DNA from: Cyclobacteriaceae bacterium
GTDB lineage: Bacteria > Bacteroidota > Bacteroidia > Cytophagales > Cyclobacteriaceae
Length of the DNA stretch: 35,319 bases
Direction: 5' to 3'
Assembly: GCA_024644875.1 (NCBI GenBank)
Contig: JAHEGY010000042.1
Span: forward strand, 1 to 35,319
Part shown: positions 7,983 through 16,483 of the stretch, piece after piece
Numbering within the stretch: position 1 is the stretch's first letter
Layout: each line of letters opens with the position of its first letter
The notes under the pieces: model-generated
Told to the model about the DNA's origin: nothing
Database searches by the model: none
What the model saw: the letters and a program-made list of their open reading frames with translations, nothing else
Made by a program: the position numbers and the translations under genes

Positions 7983-8756
7983 ATGAGTAACGATAACAAA
8001 TCAATACACGAATTCGACCTGAATTTAATCTGTGATTATTTTTCGAACCTGGAACGACAAGGTCCTGGTAGCCCCGAAGTAACGATTAAAGCATTAAGCT
8101 TTATCGACAATCTTACAGACAAATCACAAATTTCTGACATTGGCTGTGGATCAGGAGGCCAGACCATGGTGTTGGCACAGCATACTACCGGCACGATCCA
8201 GGGATTGGACCTGTTCCCGACTTTTATTGATCTATTCAATCTGAATGCAGCTAAACTAAATCTACAGGAAAGGGTAAAAGGCATTATTGGTTCGATGGAT
8301 GATCTTCCCTTTCATCAAGAAGAATTAGATTTAATTTGGTCAGAGGGAGCTATTTACAATATCGGTTTTGAACGTGGATTAACCGAATGGAGGGAATTCC
8401 TCAAAACGGGGGGGTATATTGCGGTTTCGGAAGCATCCTGGTTTACAGATTCACGCCCGGTTGATTTAAATGAGTTCTGGATGGATGCATATCCTGAAAT
8501 TGATACCATACCAAACAAAGTCGGCCAAATGCAAAAAGCAGGATATATTCCTGTGGCTAGTTTTATACTACCTGAGAATTGCTGGCTGGAACATTTTTAT
8601 TACCCACAGGATAGGGTACAGGTAGATTTCCTGAAAAAACATGCTGGTAAAGAAAATGTCAAAGAATTTATAGCAAATCAGCGTCATGAAACACAACTTT
8701 ATTATAAGTATAAGGCGTTTTACGGGTATGTGTTTTATATTGGGAAGAAATATTAA
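7983..8756 (+). CDS. Class I SAM-dependent methyltransferase
   Basis: 257 residues from the ATG at 7983. An in-frame ATG at 7917 would add 22 residues of atypical, Phe/Asn-rich sequence, so the downstream start is preferred; the family is normally about 250-260 residues. The SAM-binding motif I is [10 protein letters not shown] (about 56-65 from this start), followed by GLDLFP with the acidic residue for the ribose, then [10 protein letters not shown] and [15 protein letters not shown] corresponding to motifs II-IV. It should methylate a small molecule or a cofactor in the cytoplasm; the substrate is unknown. It is the first plus-strand gene after a long minus-strand run and stands alone: 86 bases separate it from the exported propeller gene. 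The long inverted repeat upstream may be part of its leader. Confidence 0.87.
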   Translation: MSNDNKSIHEFDLNLICDYFSNLERQGPGSPEVTIKALSFIDNLTDKSQISDIGCGSGGQTMVLAQHTTGTIQGLDLFPTFIDLFNLNAAKLNLQERVKGIIGSMDDLPFHQEELDLIWSEGAIYNIGFERGLTEWREFLKTGGYIAVSEASWFTDSRPVDLNEFWMDAYPEIDTIPNKVGQMQKAGYIPVASFILPENCWLEHFYYPQDRVQVDFLKKHAGKENVKEFIANQRHETQLYYKYKAFYGYVFYIGKKY

Positions 8757-8842
8757 ATAGTCAAAAGGGTATGTGAAAAAAAAATGAATATTAGTAATTT
8801 ACCTGATGATAAATACATAAAACTTTTTTAATTGTAAACCAT

Positions 8843-11224
8843 ATGAAAATCTCAGAATTTTCAAGGACCTTTCTGGTCATTTTAATCACTTTTATATTCC
8901 AACAGTTACAAGCCCAATCACCAGTATCAAACTGGTCATATATTGCGGTAGATAATGACAAAAGCAAATGGGGGGATTATGATGAGCCGGGATGGCTCAG
9001 GTATTTTGGTCTGGATATGGGAGACCTTAACAACGATGGATTCAAAGACATCATGAGTGGGAGATGGGTTTATCTCAATCCTGGAGGGGATATGTCGGGA
9101 AGTTGGGATAAAATTGACATAGGCCTAAATATTGACGGAATTCTGGTGATGGATGTTGATGGGGATGAATATGGTGATGTGATTGCCCAGGCACTACCGG
9201 ATGTTTACTGGATGGAAGCCACAGATCAGACTGCCGAAAATTGGAAGACAATAAAGATCGGCCAGGTGCCTGCCACATCTCATGTAAACAGCCAGGGATT
9301 CAATAAGGCACAGATCATAGCCGGGGGGAAAGAGGAATTCGTCATTGCCGGAGATGGTAATATATATTGCTTTGAGATCCCCAAAAAACCTGAGAAAGGG
9401 AATTGGAAGAAAACACTTGTAGCACAAAATACTTCCGATGAAGGTATCGGCGTAGGTGATATAGATGGAGATGGAGACATCGATATAGCTGCCGGAAGAA
9501 GGCCGGAAGGTGGTCATGAACCGCTTATCATCGTCTGGTATGAAAATCCGGGGGACGGTTCCGGAAACTGGGCAAATTATGAATTAGGAACCACTAACCA
9601 TCCGGCGGACCGAGTTGCTGTTGCAGATATAAATGGTGATAGTAAGGCCGATGTAATAGTCTGTGAAGAACGTTACCCAGGACTTGAACCGGATGGGAAT
9701 ATTTTCTGGTACGAACAAGGCTATGACCGAACGGCCAAATGGAAGCGTCGTAGAATTGCTACCCAATATTCGATTAACAACCTGGACGTACTGGATATGG
9801 ATGATGACGGAGATATGGATATTATTACCTGTGAACATAAAGGTCCTGATCTGGAACTCCAGATGTGGGCGAACGACGGAACAGGTACCTTCTCTAAAAT
9901 TATATTGGATAAAGGAAAAGAAAGCCATCTTGGCACACAGGTCGTCGACCTGGACAATGATGGGGATTACGATATTGCCAGTATTGGATGGGATAATTAC
10001 AAATTTGTTCATCTCTGGAGAAATGATGAAATAGATCATGATACACGCTTATGGCGCCTTGTGTCCTCAACAAAAGGTGAAATTGAAGTTCCTAATTCAG
10101 GAAATCAGCAGACTGCTTCACTTGTTGTAGATGTCGATAAGGACGGAGCCATGGACTTTGTTATATCTGAAAGAACTGCCGCTCCCTCATTGACGCTGTT
10201 TAAATATTCTGAAGGACAATGGGAAAGACATATTGTGGATGCTGATCCATTACGTATCGAGGCGGGTTCTGCCAGCTACGATATTGATGGTGATGGCGAT
10301 GCGGATATCGTATTTGCTGGTGAAAGCCAGAGTAATGAAGTATGGTGGTGGGAGAATCCTTATCCTGATTTCGATCCGGAGAAGCCATGGAAAAGATACT
10401 ATATAAAAAAGTCAGGAGAGAATAAGCATCACGACCAAATGTTTGGAGACGTGGATGGAGATGGTAACGTGGAGCTGGTATTCTGGAACCAGGGCGCCCA
10501 TGCTTTAGTCATTGCTGAGATTCCGGATAACGTGAAAAATACAGATGAATGGCCAATGACAACCATTTACGAGTATTCAATAGATAGTGAAATGGAACCA
10601 ATTGTAGGTCTGAATGGCTATCCCGGCTGGCAATCGGTTAATGAGCACGAGGGCCTTGCATTTATGGATATCGATGGTGATGGTTTGAAAGACATAATTG
10701 GCGGGGGAAGGTGGTTTAAATACGATAATGGGAAATTCATTGAAAATATAGTCGATGCAAGCTATACCTTCAGCCGCAGTGAAGCAGGACAATTCATAGA
10801 AGGCGGCAGACCCGAGATCATTCTATCTGTCGGAGATGGTATTGGTCCCATGTATATGTACCGGTGGCATGAATGGGAAGGAAATAAACGGGGTACCGGA
10901 ACCTGGGAAAAGATAAAACTACTGGATGGTTTGGATAACAGCCATACAATCGATGTCATTGACTTCAATGATGATGGTCATATGGATATTTTTAGTGCTG
11001 AAATGCGGTTTGGAGAGGGCAATCCTGATGCAAAGGTACGTATCCTGCTGGGAGATGGTAAAGGCAACTTCAGGGAAATGGTGATTGCAAAGGGTTATGG
11101 TGTCCATGAAGGTAAGATTGCTGACCTCGATGGGGATGGAGATCTGGATGTCTTAGGTAAACCCTACACGTGGAACGCACCATTATTGAATATCTGGATC
11201 AATGAAGGCCCGGATCATAAATAG
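8843..11224 (+). CDS. Secreted double FG-GAP/VCBS beta-propeller protein
   Basis: 793 residues with a signal peptide (1-25, cleavage after LQAQ). The rest is a chain of FG-GAP/VCBS blades, each carrying a calcium-type loop such as DIDGDGDID, DMDDDGDMD or DLDGDGDLD. Two halves repeat each other: the blade pair near 313-392 (ending SHLGTQVVDLDNDGDYD) aligns with the final pair near 690-785 (ending VHEGKIADLDGDGDLD). This suggests two tandem propellers, about 26-400 and 410-793. No type IX sorting domain is seen at the C-terminus. The stop overlaps the next gene's start by 23 bases, so the three plus-strand genes are coupled. Such proteins may bind or modify carbohydrate; propellers of this look occur in aldos-2-ulose dehydratase, but an enzyme role is speculative. 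Confidence 0.85.
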   Translation: MKISEFSRTFLVILITFIFQQLQAQSPVSNWSYIAVDNDKSKWGDYDEPGWLRYFGLDMGDLNNDGFKDIMSGRWVYLNPGGDMSGSWDKIDIGLNIDGILVMDVDGDEYGDVIAQALPDVYWMEATDQTAENWKTIKIGQVPATSHVNSQGFNKAQIIAGGKEEFVIAGDGNIYCFEIPKKPEKGNWKKTLVAQNTSDEGIGVGDIDGDGDIDIAAGRRPEGGHEPLIIVWYENPGDGSGNWANYELGTTNHPADRVAVADINGDSKADVIVCEERYPGLEPDGNIFWYEQGYDRTAKWKRRRIATQYSINNLDVLDMDDDGDMDIITCEHKGPDLELQMWANDGTGTFSKIILDKGKESHLGTQVVDLDNDGDYDIASIGWDNYKFVHLWRNDEIDHDTRLWRLVSSTKGEIEVPNSGNQQTASLVVDVDKDGAMDFVISERTAAPSLTLFKYSEGQWERHIVDADPLRIEAGSASYDIDGDGDADIVFAGESQSNEVWWWENPYPDFDPEKPWKRYYIKKSGENKHHDQMFGDVDGDGNVELVFWNQGAHALVIAEIPDNVKNTDEWPMTTIYEYSIDSEMEPIVGLNGYPGWQSVNEHEGLAFMDIDGDGLKDIIGGGRWFKYDNGKFIENIVDASYTFSRSEAGQFIEGGRPEIILSVGDGIGPMYMYRWHEWEGNKRGTGTWEKIKLLDGLDNSHTIDVIDFNDDGHMDIFSAEMRFGEGNPDAKVRILLGDGKGNFREMVIAKGYGVHEGKIADLDGDGDLDVLGKPYTWNAPLLNIWINEGPDHK

Positions 11225-12296
11225 ATTTTCTATACTCGCTAGATTTTCCCTGCTGGCATTAATTATTATTTTTATTTATGGTTGTGGCAGTGAAAAAGGT
11301 AAAAGGGATAAGTCTTCCCTCTATATAGATATTTGGTATGGTGATCAACAGAGTTTCGGGAAACCTGGAATTACCCAGAAATGGATCAATATTCTTGGTA
11401 ATGTGTATGCTGAAAATGGTATTAAAGACCTGAATTACACCCTAAACGGTGGACAACCAAAGAAATTGACTATCGGTTCCGATCTTCACCGGCTTGCTGC
11501 AACCGGAGATTTTAACATCGATCTGACCGTTAATGATTGTAATGCCGGTGAAAACACAGTGGTTGTCAGTGTAATTGATTCTGCTGAGAATACCTCCAAA
11601 AGACAGATCGAGTTTTCCTTTGAGAAAGACCGTCATTGGCCCTTACCATATATCATAAAATGGTCTGAGGTAAGTAATATTCAGGATGTGGTTCACGTAA
11701 TCGATGGTCATTGGGAAATTACTGATAAGGGATTGCATAACCTGGATACATATTATGACCGGGTCATTTCCTTTGGGGATACTTCCTGGGTAAACTATGA
11801 AGTATCCACTTCGGTAATCTTCCATGGTTTCACCCCCCCGGCTGAAGGGCCACCTACGTATAATGTATCTCATGCTGCCATTGCCATGCGGTGGACGGGT
11901 CATGATGAAGATGACCTTCAGCCACACCGGAAGTGGTATCCCCTGGGGGCTACTGCCGAATTTCGATTGACAAAAAACCTGGATAGCTGCAGATGGAGAA
12001 TTTTTGATGGGCCTAAACCGAATTCAGTGAATTTCCATATCGAACAGCCCCATAAAGACTATCGGAACATACAACTTAATAGGAAATACGGTATGAAGCA
12101 CAGGGTTAGAACTATTGGCAGGGATTCAACGCTCTACCAGGTCAAATTATGGCTTTACGATGAACCTGAACCCCCGGAATGGGATTTTCAGGGTATCGAA
12201 GTGGAGGAAAACCATCATGCCGGAAGCGCTTTGCTTATCGCACACAACACAAGCGTCACTTTCGGGGATGTGACGGTTCATTCAGTTGATTTTTAG
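11202..12296 (+). CDS. Lipoprotein with Ig-like and ConA/LamG-like domains
   Basis: 364 residues. A positively charged start (MKARIINRF) leads to a hydrophobic segment and the lipobox FIYGC (Cys28). Residues about 40-145 look like an Ig-like beta sandwich (YTLNGGQPKKL, then NIDLTVNDCNAGENTVVV). Residues 150-364 resemble a concanavalin-type lectin sandwich: WEITDKGLHNLDTYYDRVISFG, WVNYEVSTSVIFHGF and HAAIAMRWTGHDEDD, ending in FGDVTVHSVDF (stretches quoted in parts of 20 or fewer where possible). The start codon lies inside the preceding gene, so translation is likely coupled. As a surface lipoprotein with a lectin-like end, it may bind glycans together with its two neighbours. The ConA-like call rests on strand pattern and is moderate; no catalytic residues could be identified. 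Confidence 0.72.
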   Translation: MKARIINRFSILARFSLLALIIIFIYGCGSEKGKRDKSSLYIDIWYGDQQSFGKPGITQKWINILGNVYAENGIKDLNYTLNGGQPKKLTIGSDLHRLAATGDFNIDLTVNDCNAGENTVVVSVIDSAENTSKRQIEFSFEKDRHWPLPYIIKWSEVSNIQDVVHVIDGHWEITDKGLHNLDTYYDRVISFGDTSWVNYEVSTSVIFHGFTPPAEGPPTYNVSHAAIAMRWTGHDEDDLQPHRKWYPLGATAEFRLTKNLDSCRWRIFDGPKPNSVNFHIEQPHKDYRNIQLNRKYGMKHRVRTIGRDSTLYQVKLWLYDEPEPPEWDFQGIEVEENHHAGSALLIAHNTSVTFGDVTVHSVDF

Positions 12297-12301
12297 ACCT
12301 T

Positions 12302-13558
12302 ATGGAAATGAATAAGATTATTAGCTTTTTGTTATTATCCTTGATTAGTTTTCACCTTTCCGGTCAACCCAAGCCCGGAGATGTTTTCAGGGAATATATC
12401 TGGTTGCCTAATCAAGCTGTGGAAGAAGGGGGCAAGTTTCTTCGCGTCGGAGGCCGATTGGATTACAAAACGAATACCGGTCATTTTCCAGCCAACAGGC
12501 ATGATGATGGACATGTATTATTCGGACAATATATTAAATTAAATCATGCCATAAGGGCTGAGCTGGTTGTGGAAAAACTTGGTTCGCATGATGATACGAA
12601 GAACCTGAGGGTCTCAATAAACAGGAATCCATCGATCAGGATGCCGAATGCCAGAGGAATTCCAATACCGGAATCAGATTATATGCATCATAATTACCCA
12701 ATAGCAGATATCCCTCTTGACCAGCTTAACGAAGGTTGGGAGAATACCTTCCGCTTTGACGTTGACACCGCGCAGAGGTGGAACTGGCCCCAGAATATCA
12801 TTTATGGGCTAATCTTAAGAATATATTATGATACTGAAATTGCTGATTTTAAAACGAATATCACCGGCATAGAAGATGGTTCGGATCTGGTGGAACACCA
12901 AATGATAGGTCTGGAAAATCCCAAACTGAATATTCGCCAGGTGGAATACATTGGATTCTATGATGGTTTGAACTACGAAGGGGATGGCATATACAAACAA
13001 TGGCATTACCACTACTTTCGTGGGCGGATGACCCATCATATCGGAAACGCAGATATGTATCCGTACCAGGTTATCTGGGATACTTCATGGGTGCCTGATC
13101 AGGAACAGATCAAGATTTCTGCTAGAATTGTCAGCAATTCAGGTTTGATTTATTTTACCGATCCTGTTGAAAGGCTTAAATTAAAACGTAATTATATAGT
13201 TGAATTGTGTAAACCCTTTGACCAGCCTAAAAACTGGGTAACCAGGGAAGATGAGTTTGAATCTAAGATCAAGGTCAATGTCGACCCTTCAAGAATTGAG
13301 GAAGCAAGGATCTACTGGACAAGCTGGAGTCCATGTTATGCCAATGGCATCTATATCAATGATGTGAAGGTGTTTGATGAGGAAGGGCCTTGCTATGAAT
13401 ATATGTCACATGATATTAAGATTGAGGATCTTTCAGTCATCAATCAGGGAATTAACATCATTAAAACGGGAAAAGAACCTCTCCATGATGGCCAAATGGT
13501 ACATGGTATGGAAGTTCAGTGGCCTGGGATCATGATGAAAGTAAAATATTCAAGATAA
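12302..13558 (+). CDS. Secreted protein of unknown function
   Basis: 418 residues with a signal peptide (about 1-22, cleavage after HLSGQ). The mature part is rich in Trp, Tyr, Asp and Asn, with predicted beta strands and repeated aromatic segments (GIYKQWHYHYFRGRMTHH, YWTSWSPCYANGIYIND), as in carbohydrate-binding proteins. Two cysteines near the end (in WSPCYANG and EGPCYEYM) could form a disulfide. No known domain was recognised. The start is five bases after the lipoprotein stop, making this the third member of a tightly packed exported trio. Its function is open; a glycan-binding or structural partner of the propeller protein is one reasonable guess. Met3 is an alternative start. Confidence 0.8.
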   Translation: MEMNKIISFLLLSLISFHLSGQPKPGDVFREYIWLPNQAVEEGGKFLRVGGRLDYKTNTGHFPANRHDDGHVLFGQYIKLNHAIRAELVVEKLGSHDDTKNLRVSINRNPSIRMPNARGIPIPESDYMHHNYPIADIPLDQLNEGWENTFRFDVDTAQRWNWPQNIIYGLILRIYYDTEIADFKTNITGIEDGSDLVEHQMIGLENPKLNIRQVEYIGFYDGLNYEGDGIYKQWHYHYFRGRMTHHIGNADMYPYQVIWDTSWVPDQEQIKISARIVSNSGLIYFTDPVERLKLKRNYIVELCKPFDQPKNWVTREDEFESKIKVNVDPSRIEEARIYWTSWSPCYANGIYINDVKVFDEEGPCYEYMSHDIKIEDLSVINQGINIIKTGKEPLHDGQMVHGMEVQWPGIMMKVKYSR

Positions 13559-13605
13559 GGAAACAATAGGTTCAATTGCAAATTTTTATATTATTCTCCT
13601 ATTAT

Positions 13606-13749
13606 ATGCCTTGGTTTAAAAGCCAGCGATTACCTGCAAATAGGCGAGGGGATAATAAAATTATGAAAATGTCATCTCCCGGTTGTACTTATGGCGATAT
13701 TCCTTGGGAGACAACCCGCAATAATATTCAGGATGAGCAGTACTATTGA
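13606..13749 (+). CDS. Short open frame of uncertain reality
   Basis: A 47-codon frame starts at ATG (MPWFKSQRLP) and ends ...DIPWETTRNN IQDEQYY, one base before the end of the converging SMP-30 gene. The C-terminal part has an ordinary protein-like composition, and an inner ATG pair (MKM) could be a start. No ribosome binding site is obvious. It may be a remnant of a longer gene or chance. Confidence 0.2.
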   Translation: MPWFKSQRLPANRRGDNKIMKMSSPGCTYGDIPWETTRNNIQDEQYY

Positions 13750-13750
13750 A

Positions 13751-14662
13751 TCAATCTACTCCTTTTGTATTTAATTTTACCCTGTATAATGAAGTTCGGG
13801 CGGTTATAAAAAGTTGATTTCTATCCTTACCACCGAAACAAACATTAGAGGGGTTTTCAGGTACTGGAATAGATTCTTTTAATTCACCTTCAGGAGAAAA
13901 TATATCCACGTCTTGTTTCCCGCCTGTGGTTAAGTAAACGTTTCCGTTTTGGTCTATTGTCATCCCATCACAGCTAAACTCAACGAAGAGCGTCTTATTT
14001 GACAAGGAGCCATCATTTTGAATGTCATATTTATAAGTTTTGCCAGCCTGGGTATCAGTTACATAGAGAATTTTTCCGTCTGGCGTTCCCAGTATTCCGT
14101 TTGGTCTCTCGAGATCATCACATACCCTCGTTACTGAAGTATGGTCCGGGCTAATATAATAAACATGCATTCCATCCTGGGGGAGTTCACTTTCATCCTC
14201 CCCATATTTAGGATCCGTAAAGTATACACCGCCTTTTCCGTCCGGCCATAAATCATTGGTCTGATTGAATCTTTTGCCATCGTATTCGGTCGCTATGGAT
14301 TTATAATCACCATCGGGACTTGTCGATGTAATCTGCCCTTTTTCTCCCTCACAAGCCAGTAAGTTTTCATCTTTATCAAAATATAATCCATTCGCCCGAC
14401 CACTGTTTACACGGAAAGTATCAAGTTGATCCTCCAATGTCCAGATTAAAATTAAGTGGTTAGGAATATCTGTGAAATATACATTGCCCTCTGCATCAAC
14501 AGCTGGACCTTCGGTGAAGCTAAAATCCCCAGCTAATTTTTCCACTTCACTTGCAACCATTGTTTCGGGATTGCTTTCCTCTTTTTGATCCGTATTTTGT
14601 GTTGATTTATTTTCACAGGACACGAGTGCCAGTGCAAATAAGAATATAATAATGTTATTCAT
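13751..14662 (-). CDS. SMP-30/gluconolactonase-like lipoprotein
   Basis: 303 residues. The lipobox is LALVSC (Cys16), followed by a polar linker rich in Glu, Ser and Thr (17-40). The propeller begins at FSFTEGPAVDAEGNVYFTD; Glu51 matches the metal-binding glutamate of SMP-30 lactonases. FNQTNDLWPDGKGGVYFTDP and ERPNGILGTPDGKILYVTDT provide the conserved Asn and the Asp of the metal site. The enzyme would open sugar lactones such as gluconolactone at the cell surface or in the periplasm, producing aldonic acids. A clear -7 promoter element lies 84 bases upstream, so the gene is transcribed on its own. Some family members are peptide or organophosphate hydrolases, so the exact lactone is unproven. 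Confidence 0.87.
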   Translation of the reverse strand: MNNIIIFLFALALVSCENKSTQNTDQKEESNPETMVASEVEKLAGDFSFTEGPAVDAEGNVYFTDIPNHLILIWTLEDQLDTFRVNSGRANGLYFDKDENLLACEGEKGQITSTSPDGDYKSIATEYDGKRFNQTNDLWPDGKGGVYFTDPKYGEDESELPQDGMHVYYISPDHTSVTRVCDDLERPNGILGTPDGKILYVTDTQAGKTYKYDIQNDGSLSNKTLFVEFSCDGMTIDQNGNVYLTTGGKQDVDIFSPEGELKESIPVPENPSNVCFGGKDRNQLFITARTSLYRVKLNTKGVD

Positions 14663-14745
14663 GGTGGAATTGATTTTGTTTATTTAAATGAATATTCAAT
14701 GAAATCTAAATTATCTGCTATAAGTTAACGAATTGTTGATTCATT

Positions 14746-14753
14746 CAAAAGTA
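14746..14753 (-). promoter_or_regulatory. Candidate -7 promoter element for the SMP-30 gene
   Basis: The minus strand reads TACTTTTG, a full match to the Bacteroidota -7 consensus TAnnTTTG. It lies 84 bases before the start codon. No TTG was found at the expected 19-21 bases upstream, which lowers the confidence. Confidence 0.4.
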
Positions 14754-14798
14754 TAGATCTAAACAGTAAAAAATTACATTCTTTATTGGCTAAGCAGA

Positions 14799-15269
14799 CT
14801 ATTCCAATGTCGAGGAACCTACCTCACGATGTAATTTCCATTTGCCGTTTTCCTTTTTTAGGATTACTAGAAATGAATTGCGTAATTCTTTCGTTTTTCC
14901 CGCTTCATCGGTATAAAATACAGAACTTGTACCCCAATCATAGGCCATGGTGTCGTTCATAATATAGGTTTCTTTTGGTTTCATGATTATGCTGTCATAG
15001 GGGAATCTTCCTCGCTCTTTTCCCAGCTCATACATTTTATTCCATCCACTACCTCCCGGGCCTATTATCTTAACATCTGAGGATACCCATTTCCCAATAT
15101 CCTCATATCTGCCTTCTTTCAGTGTTAGAGAGAAACTGTCACGCAGGTTCTCAATTTCTTTTAATTCTTTTTCGAAATCTATTTTATGTGTCAGAACATT
15201 GGCAGGCTTATTTTCTTGACCACATGAATATAGCAGAACCGTAATTATCAACAACAAGGTATTTTTCAT
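14799..15269 (-). CDS. Lipoprotein with SnoaL/DUF4440 (NTF2-like) domain
   Basis: 156 residues. The lipobox is LLYSC (Cys16). After a short linker, the helix KELKEIENLRDSFSLTLKEG and the core YEDIGKWVSSDVKIIGPGGSG, then MAYDWGTSSVFYTD, NSFLVILKKENGKWKLHRE match the DUF4440/SnoaL fold, which is a cone of beta strands with three helices. These proteins usually bind a small hydrophobic ligand or oligomerise; few have known activity. This one is anchored in the membrane by its lipid, so it acts in the periplasm or on the surface. It has its own likely promoter at 15357-15364. It is probably monocistronic, lying 136 bases before the SMP-30 gene. Confidence 0.82.
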   Translation of the reverse strand: MKNTLLLIITVLLYSCGQENKPANVLTHKIDFEKELKEIENLRDSFSLTLKEGRYEDIGKWVSSDVKIIGPGGSGWNKMYELGKERGRFPYDSIIMKPKETYIMNDTMAYDWGTSSVFYTDEAGKTKELRNSFLVILKKENGKWKLHREVGSSTLE

Positions 15270-15356
15270 TCTTTAAGAGTTTGTTTACCACGCTAATTAA
15301 AAGTAGGCGGCCATAGGCCATACCAATCCGCAAATTAAAACAACATTTGTTTGTTG

Positions 15357-15364
15357 CAAAGGTA
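15357..15364 (-). promoter_or_regulatory. Candidate -7 promoter element for the NTF2-like lipoprotein gene
   Basis: TACCTTTG on the minus strand fully matches TAnnTTTG and lies about 88 bases before the start codon. The nearest upstream TTG is 24 bases away, somewhat too far. The start site would leave a leader of about 80 bases. Confidence 0.4.
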
Positions 15365-15414
15365 TAATTGAGAAAAATGATTGATAAACAAGGCATATGA
15401 TGTTAATCTAAAGG

Positions 15415-15430
15415 CCCTTTTGTTAAAGGG
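15415..15430 (-). terminator. Hairpin downstream of the esterase gene, possible terminator
   Basis: CCCTTT and AAAGGG form a six-pair stem with a four-base loop, 73 bases beyond the esterase stop. On the minus strand the hairpin is followed by only a short T-rich stretch (CCTTTAG), so termination is plausible but not strong. Confidence 0.3.
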
Positions 15431-15502
15431 ACTAATAGGGTGCCAGGAGAGATATTCGCAGTTATATACTATTAAAGCTTGAAAAAGAGCATTTAATTAA
15501 GC

Positions 15503-16342
15503 TCATTCAAGAGACTTTGAAAGAAAAGAAAGCAGATCATTACCTATTCCTTGAAAAACACAGCCAAATTGGTGTTCGCATGCCAATTCTTTATAATAAA
15601 ATGGGATTCCCTCCTCCTTGAGAATTGAAAGTAAATCCTGATGATAGGGTGCCAGAAAAGCTGCTGTAATAAAAAGGGCCGTATCTTGCTTTTCTAAGAT
15701 CATCTCCCTGTTTCGCACCATCCATTCATTTGGGCTGCAGTATTCATAATAGTAGTCGGAGCTGTTAAATATATCAGGTCGCTGTCCCTGAAATTGCTGG
15801 AAATCTTCAGGGGTCATAATAGAGCCATCCAGAGAAAATGCAGCTTTAAAGAGTTTCGGATGTTTAGAGAATAACACCATAGTTCCCGCACCCCCAGCTG
15901 ACCATCCCATGACCAATCGTTTATCTTTATCCGTTGCGTATTTTTGATCAATATAGGGTATCAGGATCTGTATGATTTCATTTTCAAGTAAAGGATCCCC
16001 ATCATAGTGATTGCACCAGAACCCTTCCCTGCCATCCGGGAATACCACCATGCACTCTGGAATGATTTGATCTTTGGAATTTTCCATAAAAAATTCAGCA
16101 ACGCTCTGAGCCTTCCAATCCGCGTAGTGACCATTCAACCCATGTAAATAATAAACCACCGGGTAATTTCGACCATTCTCACTGTAGGAGGGGGGGATCA
16201 GAAGTCCGAACCTTATGGTATCATGATCATCGGTAGCGGGGATTATGTGTTTTTTGATCAGGGATTGATCCTGAGACATCAGGAAATTGGGCATAAGTAT
16301 TCCAACAATCACACAGGCAATCAGATAAGAAAAGAATTTCAT
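15503..16342 (-). CDS. Secreted esterase of the alpha/beta-hydrolase (esterase D-like) family
   Basis: 279 residues from the ATG at 16342, which places a clean signal peptide (MKFFSYLIACVIVGILM, cleavage near residue 24) at the start; an upstream in-frame start would put 20 charged residues before it. The fold shows VVYYLHGLNGHYADW (oxyanion region), the nucleophile elbow GWSAGG with Ser148, and the histidine in CEHQFG (His257). The acid is probably an aspartate or glutamate between residues 170 and 235. Relatives release acyl groups such as acetyl or feruloyl from sugars, or hydrolyse S-formylglutathione; the export signal favours a carbohydrate ester substrate. It stands alone between the NTF2-like lipoprotein and the ThuA-like lipoprotein genes. 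Confidence 0.85.
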   Translation of the reverse strand: MKFFSYLIACVIVGILMPNFLMSQDQSLIKKHIIPATDDHDTIRFGLLIPPSYSENGRNYPVVYYLHGLNGHYADWKAQSVAEFFMENSKDQIIPECMVVFPDGREGFWCNHYDGDPLLENEIIQILIPYIDQKYATDKDKRLVMGWSAGGAGTMVLFSKHPKLFKAAFSLDGSIMTPEDFQQFQGQRPDIFNSSDYYYEYCSPNEWMVRNREMILEKQDTALFITAAFLAPYHQDLLSILKEEGIPFYYKELACEHQFGCVFQGIGNDLLSFLSKSLE

Positions 16343-16483
16343 TTTAGAATCAGGTTTTCTATTATTAATATAGTTATTGCCATACAAAAAAATGAGTGAC
16401 AAATAAGTTTGACATTAGATAATTAAACTTTGAGTTATAAACTCTATTATAGTATCTTAATCAATCGTATTATTTGGAAAAAT

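Noticed and set aside
8757-8842. Possible terminator after the methyltransferase gene
   Set aside because: The stretch has an A-rich run but no stable stem.
9075-10039. Long minus-strand frames across the propeller gene
   Set aside because: They are antisense shadows of the repetitive, GAT-rich coding sequence; their composition lacks any domain pattern and the plus-strand product is clearly a propeller protein.
15208-15396. Minus-strand 62-codon frame upstream of the NTF2-like lipoprotein
   Set aside because: It overlaps the lipoprotein start and the promoter, and its composition is not protein-like.
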